Source of the DNA: Oxytricha trifallax
Taxonomy: Eukaryota; Ciliophora; Spirotrichea; Sporadotrichida; Oxytrichidae
Length of the DNA stretch: 64,000 nucleotides
Assembly: GCA_000711775.1 (NCBI GenBank)
Contig: ARYC01000757.1
Coordinates: 57,522 to 121,521, forward strand
Direction of reading: 5' to 3'
Part shown: one piece after another, positions 11,624 through 23,401 of the stretch
How positions within the stretch are numbered: the stretch's first letter is position 1
How the letters are laid out: each line of letters starts with the position of its first letter
Translations under genes and position numbers: made by a program
Notes under the pieces: model-generated
Seen by the model: the letters and a program-made list of their open reading frames with translations, nothing else
What the model was told of the DNA's origin: nothing
Databases searched by the model: none

Positions 11624-12640
11624 ATGAGAAATAGAAATTAGCGAAATTTAGGGACTTTATATGAATAATATTTAGATTTACTGCTTAAGCTTAGGTATGG
11701 TACAAGTATTAATATAGACTAAGTCAAACCAGTTCTGAATTATACAGGCATAACAAGACTCATACGCAAGAGTGCCTAAACTGTTAGATATCACTGCATG
11801 TCAGCTGTTTAGCATTATAACTATGGTACTTGAAAACATCCAGTAAGAAATAAAAGTTCACTCATTCCCTTATTGACTACCTCTGTGACTCTAAGACTTT
11901 AAAGTATTTGGCAAACTTTCCTCTAGACTAGCGAGCAGTAATGTTTCATCGTAGGTTTCCTGAGATGCGTATCTCTCCTTAGACTTTAGCCAATATTTAT
12001 AGAAGAAACGGTATTATTTTCAAAACTGTAAACAGAGTGAAAAGAGGGATTAATTTTACAGTGCCATTTTATAGTAATAATTTATACTTTATATATGATT
12101 AAATGCAGAGAGCTATTACTAATAACATCAAGTTCTTACACGCTGATGAAGCATTGTTTACATTTAACACCTTTATTAATAAGTCATGGTACAAGAATTA
12201 TAATAATATAGAAGTTTATGACTAAAAGTGAAGGTTGCCACTCATGCAATTTTAGCTGGTATCAGCAAAGATTCAGGCTTAGAAAGTTATGTCATTTATC
12301 CTCGCTCTATTAAGCGAGAGCAGTTTATAGAGTTCTTACATAAGCTAAGAGATAAATACAACGATTAAGAGATCATTTTGTTTGTTGACAACCTCTAAGT
12401 TCATAAGACTAAGGAGTCAAAGAAAGATTCCACAGTTTAATGGAATCAAGTTATACTTGGAGTTAAATCAAGATCCACTATATGAAAATGCTGCTGTATC
12501 ACCTAATTCATGACTTGCCCATCGACACAGTATACTTGATTCAAAGCAGCTGTTAGAGAGTGAGGTTAGATAAGACAACAATTTGTGCCAGAGAGGGAAG
12601 AATGAATGTTTATAAATAAGTTTTTGATTTAAATGAATGA
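11624..12640 (+). pseudogene. TBE transposase, frameshifted
   Basis: Nearly full-length TBE transposase. It starts at ATG 11624 (MRNRNQRNLGTLYEQYLDLL) and runs through an N-terminal helix-turn-helix-like region (TRLIRKSAQTVRYHC). A TGA/frameshift near 11830 follows, then the frame resumes at DYLCDSKTLKYLANFPLDQR. DDE context: HADEALFTF (first Asp), FVDNLQVHK (second Asp). Further frame breaks occur near 12225 and 12425. The end at TGA 12638-12640 (DLNE) agrees with copy A. In Oxytricha, TBE transposases are known to act in genome rearrangement; this copy cannot make a full protein as read. Confidence 0.8.
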
Positions 12641-12646
12641 ATAAGT

Positions 12647-13440
12647 TCACATATGAAATTAACCCAGAATGGTATTCGGCTCATCTTTCTTCTTCTCTTC
12701 TTATTGATTGCTTGAGCCAATATTTCTACTCTTAGTACCAGCTCCTGCATCTATGATCAATTCATCTGGCTTTTAAACATCTTTATAAAGCCTCTTGCTC
12801 ACTTCATGAATAGTTTATCACTTTCTCTCTCAACCTTCGCATACTCTTTTATTAGGAATATACCAGTTCCAGGTTTCCTACAAAACTACGCAAAAATGAT
12901 TATTAGAGAGGTAATGATGCTTCTTAAGCTCAGCGAGCCATCTCACTTTTTTAGTCTTATTAGTAAGCCTTGTTTCTTTTAATCATCAAGATAAATAGAA
13001 TAGCGTTTCTTTTGAGCTTCTTCAATGATCTCTCTGAGATTATTCTCTCTTAACGTGCCAAGAACACCAAAGAAGAAGCTCCTTTCTGGAAGCTTTTTAG
13101 AGAGTTGTTTCTTGGCAGGAAAATAAACGACCAACTCTTCATCTCTCATCACATCCTCGTTGAGATTAATGACTGAAATCTCTGGGTAGTTTGGTATTTC
13201 TATCAACTTAATTTCATTGTTTTTAAAGGCTTTCTTCTCATCACACAGCATAGCTTTTAAGAAAGAAATTTGGGTACCTTCCATCGTTGGAAGGAAAAAT
13301 CCCACTATAGTATATGATTAAGTATATGTTACATGCCTATCATGTTGAGTGAGGCATCGATAGTGATCTTCCTTGCTTCTACATCTTGAGATAATTTCTT
13401 AAGCTTCAACCCTCTTCATTGCAGTGCTTATAGATTCCAT
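12647..13440 (-). pseudogene. TBE 22 kDa protein
   Basis: Opposite-strand TBE gene. Start ATG 13440-13438 (MESISTAMKRVEA). The block at 12979-13305 is a clean 108-codon frame with IEIPNYPEISVINLNEDV and PERSFFFGVLGTLRENNLRE. It ends at TGA 12649-12647 (QFHM), in register with copy C. One or more frame breaks lie between 13306 and 13400 and near 12970. Unknown function. The tail-to-tail distance to the transposase stop is only 6 bp. Confidence 0.7.
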
Positions 13441-13993
13441 CATTGTTACTTCTCTTGTTGTTGAGTTTCAAATTTTAATATATAGAGTTCTGGATTCTAC
13501 TGCTTAAAATCTTAGTATTAAATATGGGCATCTTAAGGTTTTTAACTTAATAAAGATACCTTGGAGAAAGCTTGCAGAAGCTGTAACAAACTTCAGAGAT
13601 AGAGCTCCATTTTTATCAATTTAGTTCCATTAAATTAGTATTAATTTATTTTTAATTTAATTAATACTGGTACTGAATCCGTTTAATTCTAATTGGTACA
13701 AATTTAATAGTACAAAAACTTAATAAGTATCTACTTTTAAACTTAATGAGGTTTAATGGAAAAGTTCCAAAATGGTTCAGAACCTAATTGGTACCAGTTC
13801 CAACCTGAATTTTTTCTTAGTTGGTGCTAAAATTAAAAAAATCAAGCATGAAATTAGAAAAATTATAGTTATAACCTAACTATAAATATCATCTCTAATA
13901 CCTGAGATCAACCATTATTACTGCAGTGCTAACTCCATTACAGAGTTACTATAACTAGAGTGGTTATTAGAGCTTAATAATAGAAATTTAAAA

Positions 13994-15452
13994 ATGAATT
14001 TAAACATGGTGGTTAACTTAAATAGGAAATCAGTTTCTCTTGGTGCTGGATAATCATAGCTAAACTTCGGTTCCACCAAAAGGCCTGAAATTATTTATGT
14101 TGAGAGGGAGGTTTATCTAAGAGACCTTGAGTTTGAAGCAAAGGTCTTCAAAATTGAAGTCTAAAATAATAAGAGTAGAGCAGAGATAGAACTTTAAATA
14201 TAAATTGAATATGTTGAGGAGCTAAAAGAACAGCAACAAATTGAAAAGATAAAAAAATATTAGTGCGAAGACTGCTAGATATTTTTCTCAACTGAACAAA
14301 GCTTGAAGAGACACCTTCTAGAGGTGTACTCTGGCAAAGTCAAGATCTATTTCAACCATGATAAAATTGATGGAAAGTACTAATGCACAACATGCATGAA
14401 GTCTTATACAAATTCTGCAAAATTAAAGAAGCAGAATGAAGAAGCATTATTTGAGCGAAATTTTAATACAGGATAAATTAACTAATAAAAACTAGTTCCA
14501 GCTAAAAGAAAATCTAATAGTCTTGAGTCATTAAGAGAGCAACAAGAGAGACTCAAGAGAAAGAAGCGATATGAATCGATGAACCAGCCAGCAGGTAATA
14601 CAATTTTAGCATGCTTCTAATCGAAGACTATGAATATACCTGCATTAAATGCAGTTGATCTCAGCACTTGTATTAAAAACTACTAGAATAAAACGTGACT
14701 GCAAAAGCAAAGCTCATTATAGTTGATGAGTATGCATACAAGATGTATCCATTCAGCTATATTCTTAAGAACCAGTATTTAAATGAGTTTGCTAATGAAT
14801 ACATGGTACTTAGAGAGGCCTAAAGAAAAGACTGCAATTATTTGCTTAAGCTCGATGGTTTTATTTTAAGATATCGTTTCGTCGCATTAAGGCTAAAGAT
14901 ATTTGAAATGACTTTGAGAGACTACCTATATCACTATAGATACTCTAATGATTAAAATAATATACTGTCAGATATGATACATAGCGTCAAGGAGCTGCAA
15001 GAACTTGTATATTTTCAGAGAGATTAGAAGCCTGAAAAAGATATGCTAAATCTCTGCCCTTTAGAAGTAGTGGTTATCGATTTCGATAGAGCTTTAAGAT
15101 AGGAGATTGTTACTTGAGCACATGTACTTGGTACTCCAGGGTACTTCACAATAAGAGAGAAGTGTACTAATGGTTCTGTTTAATGGGATGTTTGGGCAGT
15201 AGGAGCAATAATATTAGAAAGTGATATGGAATATATGTCTTACTTTGGTACAAAGCATGAAAAATAATCAATAAGTTTGCTTAGAAACACATAAAGTAAG
15301 AAGATGTCTGGAAAGAAATCAAAAGAATAGTAGCAATGTTTATAGTGAGAGCTCCAAACTATCCTCTATAAACATTAGATGATATCCTTGACCCATTAGA
15401 GAGAGCATAGTTCAAAAGATACAATAAAGATAAACAGATAAAATTTCTTTGA
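13994..15452 (+). pseudogene. TBE 57 kDa zinc finger-kinase protein
   Basis: Starts at ATG 13994 (MNLNMVVNLNRKSVSLGAG). Two finger-like motifs follow: YQCEDCQIFFSTEQSLKRHL (codons about 88-107) and YQCTTCMKSYTNSAKLKKQ. A TGA at about 14695-14697 interrupts the frame, which resumes at KAKLIIVDEYAYKMYPF. The kinase half is more eroded than in copy A: the HRDLKPEN site reads FQRDQKPEKD, the DFG site reads IDFDRA, and GTPGYFTIREK follows. A second TGA lies in the activation segment near 15116. It ends at TGA 15450-15452. Confidence 0.7.
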
Positions 15453-15594
15453 ATTAATAACACTAATACTCATTAAATATTTGTTAAATTCACATAAAAC
15501 TTGCATTTTATCAACTAACCCCAATAAGATCCCAACTATACCTTACAAATCAAAGCACTAAAAAACCTCATTAAGGGGTTTTGAGGTTTTGATT

Positions 15595-15684
15595 GTTTAA
15601 AATTAGTCAACTTTAACTGCCACTATTTTGATTTAAAATCATTTTAATTTAAACTAATTTTCCAATTCTAATGTATTCCTACAA
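15595..15684. mobile_element. Broken palindromic element (right arm end)
   Basis: Directly after the ATT at the right end of TBE B, the sequence CAACTTTAACTGCCAC... to GTATTCCTACAA is the outer right arm of the TA-flanked palindromic family (compare 45420-45494). On the other side of TBE B, AAACACTCAAGCTC before 11527 resembles the inner arm (AATAAGCCCTC). So TBE B inserted in this copy, and the rest of it has decayed. Confidence 0.65.
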
Positions 15685-16656
15685 TGATAATTGTGCATTT
15701 TTTTTCCCTTCAATTAATTAAACTTTACATATAAAAAATATGATCATACTAACAATTCTTTCTTTTCATTAAGCTTTATTTAAATTCACTTTTTGCGAAT
15801 TTTTTTTATTATAGTATGGAGATTTTACTTATTATTGGCTGTTTAAGAAACCAATTTAATGTCTAGAGAATATTCAATATAATTTTTTTCTCAATTTGAG
15901 GTGTGAATTTTTAATTTATTAAAGCAGATATATAAAATTTTAACTGAGTTATAACTGAATAGTTTTAAAAATTTAGAGATCTGTTCATCTTAAAAAATAA
16001 TATTAAATAACCAAAAAAAAAATTAAAATTCTTAATCTTTATAATTTCCATCAATCAAGATAAACTTCTGAAAATAGAAAAATTAAAAAATATTGATTTA
16101 ATTGATATTAATTAGTTTTATTAATGCTCGATATTCAATTAAAATTATCTACAAAATAATACTCAATAAAATTGTAGAAATATTTTATTTTAAGCTTTTA
16201 TTTATTTGTTTAAATCAAATTCTTTTAATTAAATTTATAATATATTTTTGATAGAACCTCCATTGCTTATAAATTGTAATTTAAAATAATCTGTATCTAA
16301 GTTTCCCATTATTTAATTTTCAACTTTTCTCAATATAATGTTATAAAAGAGAATAGCTATAATATTTTCTAATGAATTTCAGTTTCAAATTCATTTTCTT
16401 AATACCCATAAGAATTATTTTTATATTTATAATAATTAACTAATCATAAAAATATTACTCCTAATCAGAAATTCAAACAATAGTGAATAATAAATGAAAT
16501 AAATAATTCACTAGAAGATTCGACTTATTTAATATTTAAAACAAATTTCTTTTTTGTTCAAATTAATTATCATATTAACATCAAATAACAAACAAATTTT
16601 AATTTAAATTTAAAGATTTTTTGCTTTATTACAAAATTTGTATAGATATTATATTA
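15685..16656. other. AT-rich spacer
   Basis: About 1 kb of AT-rich sequence with no protein-like frame and no clear repeats. Confidence 0.5.
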
Positions 16657-17072
16657 TTGTAGGAATACTTTCGAATTTGAGAAATTATAATTAAATTAAT
16701 ATATGTTAATTTAAAAATCGTGGCAGTTGAAGTTGTCCAATTTAAACGATCTTGGGCTCTTTCGATAGAGAATTCAAAATTAGCTGAACTTTACTATTGG
16801 CGGTACATTTTTATCGCATGCCCAGAGCGAGATAACTTCACTTTAATTAAACACCTCAAAATTCATAAATTAAACCATCACATTAAATTGAAGTTATCTC
16901 GCTCTGGGCATGCGATAAAAAAGTCCCGCCAATAGTAAAGTCCAGCTAATTTTGAATTCTCTATCGAAAGAGTCCAAGATCGTTTAAATTGGCCAACTTC
17001 AACTGCCACGATTTTTAAATTAACATATATTAATTTAATTATAATTTCTCAAATTCGAAAGTATTCCTACAA
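16657..17072. mobile_element. TA-flanked palindromic element, copy 1
   Basis: A near-perfect 416-bp palindrome. Left end TTGTAGGAATAC, right end GTATTCCTACAA, flanked by TA on both sides. Both arms contain GGCAGTTGAAGTTGTCCAATT-type and AACGATCTTGG motifs. The two arms meet around 16865 with a very short loop. No coding capacity: the open frame at 16720-16935 is only the palindrome read through. A member of a family with copies at 18027, 27448, 45084 and a broken copy at 15595. TA flanks suggest Tc1/mariner-type insertion; this is inference. Confidence 0.85.
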
Positions 17073-17074
17073 TA

Positions 17075-17735
17075 TTCAAGTATTATATAATGACATCCGA
17101 CAATTTTAATATTATTATTTTTACTTATTCTTTACGTAAATTAATGTTGGTGCTTAAGCCAGCCAAGTAAGTGTAATAATAATATTTCTTCCTACAATAT
17201 GTACTTTAATTTACTACAAAATGAAAAAGTTTTTAATTGTATTCTTCTTTCATTATTATAATTAGTTGGCAAACTTATTTTTATATCTCCACATCTATAG
17301 ACATGAATAAATAAGGATAAGTAAATAAATGTTTATAATAATATATAAATTGGCAAACTAGAGACATTTATTTAGAGCTTGTTCCCTAATTGGATGCTAT
17401 TAAATAGTTTCAGAACTATTTTTAGAATAACTAATAATTTATTGATTTTTAGTTATTAAAATCATATTCATTAATACAAAAAAGCTCAAAGTAATATATA
17501 TTAAATTTGAAAAATCTGCAACAAACTACGATCCAGAATCTTTAATTATTTTACTTCATTTTTTAATTCTAAAAATAAATTATATATTTATTAATAAAAT
17601 AAAAAATTTAAATTTTCTCCATTAAAAATATTAAACAACAATGTATTTATTGCATTTTTATAAAACTTTATCAAGATAATTGAATATATAAATAAATTAT
17701 TTGATATTTGAGTTTGCTTTTATTTGATTTTAGTC
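17075..17735. other. AT-rich spacer
   Basis: No protein-like frame or repeat seen between the palindromic element and the 3' end of the cation transporter gene. Confidence 0.5.
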
Positions 17736-20700
17736 TCATTTTTAGATTTGAATATAAATTCTCTCACAATCAAAACCCCTTAAGTACTTTGATTGAGTTT
17801 TTTATTGAAAAATGTCTGCAATTACCGCATACTTTATTAGGGTTTTAATAGGGTTTATTAAGGGGTTTATAGTTGAAATTTTAGTAATTTAAGTTAGTGT
17901 AACAAGCGAGTTTTTAAAATATTTCACACAAACATAAGCTTAGAGTAATGTGACAGTTGTCTGAATGTTATCTTTCTAAGTTGTTGTTTGATTGTTTCTT
18001 AATTCTCTTAGCTTGGCTTGATATTATCGTAGGAATACATTCGGAATTGGGAAATTATTTATAATTAAAAAACAATTAATTAAATTCGTGGCAGTTAAAG
18101 TTGACCAATTTGAACGATCTTGGGCTCATTCAATAGAGAATTAAAAATTCGCTGGACTTTATTATTTGCGGTACTATTTTATCGCATCTCTGGAACGAGA
18201 TAACTTGAGTTTAATAAAACTCATCTAAATTCATTAAATTATACCCTCACATTAAACTCAAGTTACCTCGCTCCAGGGATGCAATAAAAAAAGTACTGCG
18301 AATAATAAATTCCAGCGAATTTTTTAATTCTCTATCGAATGAGCCCAAGATCTTTCAAATTAACCAACTTTAACTGCCACGAATTTAATTAATTATTTAT
18401 TTAATTATAAATAATTTCCCAATTTCGAATGTATTCCTACAATAGTTGAGTATGCACGATCTCTAAGACTTCCATTTTATTTTATTATCGAGATATTGTT
18501 TGATTCTCTGCTTAGAATCTCTCTCACTCCTGCAGCTAAAGTAATTGTTTCTTGGCATATCGCTCTCTATTATTATTACTGCTAGACCCCAGATATCCCA
18601 TGATGTGTCTCCATCTCTCCAATCTTCTTTCTATTGGAATTATACAGGAGTACCGTATACATTTCATAATGAAGAGGCTTGCACTCTTTGAGCTCTGTTG
18701 AAGTCAATAATATAAACTCTAAGAGCTTGAAAATTCATAAAAGTGTTCTCTGGCTTTACGTATCTATGAACATAACCAAGCTTCTGAATCTCTTTAATAC
18801 CTTCAACTATTTGCTGCACTTGCATTAAGCCAATTTATCTTTGGCATCTATTAACAGATAGAAATTCTCTGTAAGTCATCTCGAGGAGAGGAAGTCTAAA
18901 TGCAACATGATCTTTTCCAAGTAAAACAGCATCTATCTATATAATATGCTTGCAACTCTTTAAATTTTGCCTTGCTAAAGAACATAATACTCATTAGCCA
19001 TTTCCATTTAGAACTTGTCATCAGCAAGGAAGTGTTTGAAAGGGTATATTTATAAGCATATTTGTCATTAGTGATGACTCTCTTCCTTACTTAATCCTCA
19101 AGAGTGAGATAGATACCAAGGCAAGAATCTATGTCAATAATTTTATGATAGGAATCTTCATCGCATAAATTTTTATCAGGATTTTAATTATCTCAGAGTT
19201 ATGAATGCTTTATTAATTTTTTTTTTATTTATTTACCCCTTCTCTAAATTTATCTGCAGGATTTCTTGAGACTTTTTTTATAGGAATCTTTTCCTGTAGG
19301 TTTATAAATAAACACAAAACTTTAGTTATGCTTTTTCTTTAAGTGCACTTTGAGGTCTCTTGTATGAGAATATGGCTTCTCACAGAACTCATTTACATAT
19401 TTGCCATCCTTCTTTTAATGCTTGAGATATAACCTAGGCATATCGTTGTGTATACCTCTCAAATGTCTCTTTTAAGTTGATTTGAATAGGAAAACTTTAT
19501 TGTATTCTTTGTATTAATAGTCAAATTTGGCTTGTAATTATTAATGCTCTATGGCGGGTTGTATAATTTCTCCTCATTTATCTCTTTCTCTTTGACGACT
19601 TCCTTATTAATTTGTATTTGAATATCAAAGCTAGTCTGGTAAAAGTTGTCAAAAGTAGGGTCCCACTGAGAACAAGCGTCTCTATTCTCTCCTTTTCTTG
19701 GTTGCTGGAATGATAACTTTTATTGACTTTTCCCAAGTAATGCCGCTCTTCTCAAAAGGCTAGCGCCCATTTTAGTTTATTATAATAATGCTTAAATTTA
19801 CCAAGATAAACTATAATAGTAGAGTATAATAACTCTTGTAAATTCTTTTCTGTGAGGTAAGTAAATTAAATCACAATAAAAAGCTGTATGATGGCATATT
19901 TTATGAGTATATTTTCCATTTTAGTATTAATATACTCCTAATGAAGTTTAGTTTCTCTAGGAGGTCCTCCAAATCAAGTTTGAACTTAATTTGGAGGTAA
20001 AGCTATTAAACATTTTTAAATTTAATATGCTCCTAATTAAGTTTTAACCTTAAAATTTAAATCCTAATAAAGTTTGAACTTAATTTGGAGGACCTCCCAA
20101 AATAATTAAACATTATTAGGAGCAATTTAATGGAGATAGATTGATAAAAATGGAAATCAATCAGTGAAACATGGAGTAAGTTTTTCAGTGCTTCTCTGCA
20201 TATCTTTTTAAGGTTGACCTTCCAGCAGGTCCTCCCTATTTAGTAGTAAGATCTTAATAAACTTAGAATGGACATCCATAATTTTAAATTTAAACAACAT
20301 TTCTAGATAGAGGAAGCAAGAATGAGTGATACAGATGTTGCTCTCTACCTTCAATCAAAACAGGAACTCTCTTATAAGGTTTCAGTTAGAAACTTCTTCT
20401 TTGGTGTCCTTGGAACTATGAAACCTGATTACTTAAATGAAGTTATTTAAGAAGCTCACAAGAAACGTTATACCATCTCTCCTGAAGAAAAAGATAAGCA
20501 GGGAATTAAAATCAGTGACTCCTGGCTATAGGAACTTCAAAAGCATTCAAGAAAGCTTACCCTTCTAACTTTATTTTAAAACCTGGCAATGATATATACT
20601 CGATGAAAGAGTTCAGAAAATTAAACAGAGAGAGAAAGCAAAGCATGAATTGAGTAAGAGACTATTCAAAGATTTATAAAAGCCAGACATGCTGAACATA

Positions 20701-23401
20701 GATGCAGGAGCTGGCATAAAGAGAAGAAACATAGGCCCAAGCAAGCCTTAAGAGGAAGAAAAGAAAGAGAAGCCAAATCTCTTTACTGCCTAATTAAATA
20801 TGTGAATTTATTGAATTGGTTAAATCTAAAAGTTATTTAAATTCACAAAATCTCCCTTCTCTTGCCCATACTTTTCTTTATCATTGCTGACTCTCTTAGC
20901 AGCACTCTTAATAAAATAAACTGTATTTTTCTTCAAGTCGTGCAATAAGTGATAGAGTAGAAGTTTCTTGTATTGCCCTTTCAATAACATCCAATATAAT
21001 TAAATTCCATTGAACTCAGGACTGTAAGGAACATTAAATGAAGATGTTATGTTAATCTTTCATATTCCTTCCTTGAGTCTTTAGTTTTATGGACAGATAA
21101 GTTATCAACAAACAGGATGATATCTTAATCGGTGTACTTATCCCCAAGCTAATTATAGGAACTTTATATATTACTCAGTCTTTATTGAGCGAGGGTGGAT
21201 AAGACTAGTCTCGATGCGATTATCTTCGCTTATTCCACAAAGAATTGCATGATTTTAAAACTTAACCTTTTAATCATATACCTCTATACCTTTTAATCAT
21301 ATACTTCTATGTTGCTGTACCTCTTATACCAAGTCCTCGATATGAAGTTATTAAACGTGAATACTGCCTCATCAGCGTGTATGAACTTTATATTATGCTC
21401 TTAAGCCCTTTGCATTTAATCGAATATATAATTTAAATTATTCTTATAAAATGGAACATTAAAGTCAATCACTCTCTTAATGCGATTGACTGTCTTGTAA
21501 GATATTCCTATATTTTTATATATATGTTCGCAATAGATTAAGCAGAGATGTGATAATCAGGAAATTGGCGATGAAACATCACAGCTCTTTAGGCCAGAGA
21601 GAAATGAGCCCAGTATTTAAGAGTCTTATCATAAATAAGATAATCGGTATGATGCTGCTAAAATTTTAGAGGTCTCTTAGGATTAGAGTTTAGATACTAT
21701 CTCTTTAAATTAAATGCCAATAAACATTAAGACCTAACAGTAGCAGGAGATTTATGGAGCAGTCTTGCTATAGATGTGTAATTAAAAATTGGTCTGAGTT
21801 GATCACTTTAACCATTACATCCATAACGCAACATAAAAAATAAATCTCACTTTAATTTCATATAAATTTAAATCATAAAACAGTTAGACGAATTATCATT
21901 GAAATCATGCATTTTCAAGCTATATACTCACTTTCATAAACTAACCCAAACCTCGCATATAATCATAAATTATTAATATTTAAACATTAAACCCCTATCT
22001 AAACCCTATTAAAACCCTAATAAAGTATGCGTTAATTGCAGCCTTTTATCAATAAAACCTCATTGAAAGTACTGAGGAGATTTGGTGTTTTGAATACTTA
22101 TTTAGCAGTTTTTCTTTAATTATTTATTTGATAACGTCAGAATTTGTATTTTCGCTAACTTCCACTTAAAGCGAGCATACCCTATAGCTCTTATCTAGAC
22201 ACCATAAATGCCAGTTTTTAATGCAAATTATTCCCTCTATATATCCTAGTCGCTTTAGTTTCTCTTCTATCAAATAGCCTAATTGTGCTGGATTGACTTT
22301 TTGCAAAATTGTGTAGCACAAATCTAAACATAAGGGGAGAGTAGCTATTAATATTGTTAGGCCTTTTAAGATAGATAGAATGTTTTCGAGCAAGCCAAAA
22401 TTCATGCATAGATAATAAACCCAGATATTTCCGATACAATTTAGGAATTCACAACCTATCAACAATGAAATAGAATAAGCGTTTATTTTGTATGAGTCCC
22501 AACTTGCACATTGCTTTACTCGCTTCTTATATTCTATAATCTGATTGGTTTTAGGCCAATTTAACCAGTTAACATTCATATAATCATGAATCTAATGATT
22601 TCTGGATTCCAAGTATAAATAAGCTCCAAGCACGCACATCCTTAAGAAAGTAAATAATGCTAGGTATTAATTCATCTCCTTCATGTGTTATAGATCGTCA
22701 TGCGAATGAGCTTGGGTATGATTTTTCTCTGAAATTAAAGATAGATCGTGCTCGTGTGATTCTACTTCCCAGTGTTCAACCATGTGATGAAGATTGTCCA
22801 CGAAATTGAAAATGAAACTAAACATTAGATAGACAGTATTTATTATATTTGATTTTTTGCAAATAGATAACTCAAATAATAAATATCTATTTCAATTATC
22901 AATAAGATCATTTAATCTTAAATCTTTTATTTAACATGAATAAAATCAAATTAATTTCTACTATATTAACGAAGGCTGCTAAAATATTGTACCTGCGATA
23001 CCCAAAACTATAATCCTCATCACTCGGCTTTAAAGATAGCTCAAGAGCTTTTGAGCTAAAACACAGAGCTCCCATCATGAGAAAACTGTTCAAAAAATCT
23101 CTGACTAAATGAACATTTGTGTGTGATATTCCTATCATTCCTTCAACTATTGCAAAACTACAAATTATTGTAACATAAAAAAGTAAGTTTTCTGATATGC
23201 CTTTGTAATCAATTTTAGATTCCTTAGCACGTGCCTTTAGAATTTTAGAGGAAACTGAATATTTTTCACAGTCGTGATAAGAATCTGAACTAATATAGCC
23301 GTGTTCAGGACATTTTAAGTGTGAATCTAAATCACTACTTTCTTTGTAAGTATGAGAAATGCTTTAGCTTTATTAGGGATCTTGTTCTATTTCTTTCATG
23401 C
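17736..23401 (-). CDS. Cation diffusion facilitator (Zn2+ transporter-like), split by TBE C
   Basis: Starts at ATG 23401-23399 (MKEIEQDPQQSQSISHTYKE). The first membrane block is at about 23200-22950: HTNVHLVRDFLNSFLMMGAL followed by PSDEDYSFGYRRYNILAAFV, the CDF TM2/TM3 pattern with HxxxD (the usual first Asp of DxxH is Asn here). A His-rich loop (HHMVEHWEVESHEHD) near 22790 is typical of ZnT proteins. Further membrane segments lie at 22560-22330, and the cytosolic C-terminal domain has NWHLWCLD. The frame runs to LLNKY at 22096, where TBE C begins. After skipping TBE C with one AAT copy it continues as CERIYIQIQK and TGA 17738-17736, a normal CDF ending. At least one intron/IES lies between 22965 and 22840. 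It would export or sequester divalent metal ions by proton antiport. Confidence 0.75.
17924..19770 (-). pseudogene. TBE 57 kDa zinc finger-kinase, interrupted by palindrome
   Basis: Starts at ATG 19770-19768 (MGASLLRRAALLGK) and ends at TGA 17926-17924 (MFV, identical to copy A). Zinc finger region near 19390-19330, kinase region near 18860-18560 with YVHRYVKPENTF where A has HRDLKPEN. The palindromic element 18027-18442 is inserted between TA duplicates: across it, GAATACTCAACTA and ATATCAAGCCAAGC rejoin to match copy A at 3198-3220. Frame breaks are present, so not functional as read. Confidence 0.7.
18027..18442. mobile_element. TA-flanked palindromic element, copy 2 (nested in TBE C)
   Basis: 416-bp palindrome, ends TCGTAGGAATAC and GTATTCCTACAA, TA on both sides (18025-18026, 18443-18444). 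Arms carry the family motif GGCAGTTAAAGTTGACCAAT. It interrupts the C-terminal coding part of the TBE kinase, so it arrived after TBE C. Confidence 0.85.
20322..20805 (+). pseudogene. TBE 22 kDa protein, N-terminus lost
   Basis: Readable from ATG 20322 (MSDTDVALYLQSKQELS) through NFFFGVLGTMKPDYLNEV, then a frameshift near 20575, then NDIYSMKEFRKLNRE and the basic tail GAGIKRRNIGPSKPQ, ending at TGA 20803-20805 after QLNM. The upstream half (matching 1248-1481 of copy A) is scrambled by deletions. Repeated GGAGGTCCTCCAAAT-type blocks occur upstream at 19958-20095. Confidence 0.65.
20811..21834 (-). pseudogene. TBE transposase
   Basis: Reads from ATG 21834-21832 (MLRYGCNGQSDQLRPIFNY) with ARLLHKSPATVRSQC (helix-turn-helix-like) and DKTLKYWAHFSLAQRAVMF. 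It then loses one base near 21515 before GISYKTVNR, continues with PFYKNNLNYIFDQMQ, and a HADEAVFTFN-type first Asp and FVDNLSVHKT second Asp follow. Several frame breaks. The original start lies further upstream (compare copy B), so the N-terminus is damaged. Confidence 0.7.

Larger units (their letters stand above)
11530..15591 (+). mobile_element. TBE-type transposon B, complete
   Basis: A 4.06-kb element with both ends present. Left end CAAAACCCCTTAATGAGG at 11530; right end, read on the minus strand, begins with a degenerate telomeric unit (CAAAACCTCAAAACCCC) and continues TTAATGAGG. The terminal inverted repeats run about 80-100 bp inward (TTTGATTTGTA(G/A)GGTATAGTTGGG in both). ATT flanks both sides (11527-11529, 15592-15594), matching the ANT target rule of TBEs. 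Gene order: transposase +, 22 kDa -, zinc finger-kinase +. It sits inside a decayed copy of the TA-flanked palindromic element, whose arm end continues at 15595-15684. Confidence 0.9.
17771..22092 (-). mobile_element. TBE-type transposon C inside the CDF gene
   Basis: A complete 4.32-kb element, minus orientation. Left end CAAAACCCCTTAAGTACTTT, right end (complement) CAAAACACCAAATCTCC, with terminal repeats of about 110 bp sharing GCATACTTTATTAGGGTTTT. The target duplication AAT is clear: 17768-17770 and 22093-22095. It contains the kinase gene (17924-19770, minus), the 22 kDa gene (20322-20805, plus) and the transposase (20811-21834, minus). Removing the element with one AAT joins the CDF coding sequence in frame. 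A palindromic element (18027-18442) sits inside it. Confidence 0.93.

Noticed and set aside
16720-16935. 71-codon + ORF
   Set aside because: Lies wholly within a palindromic element; it is the palindrome read through its centre, not a gene.
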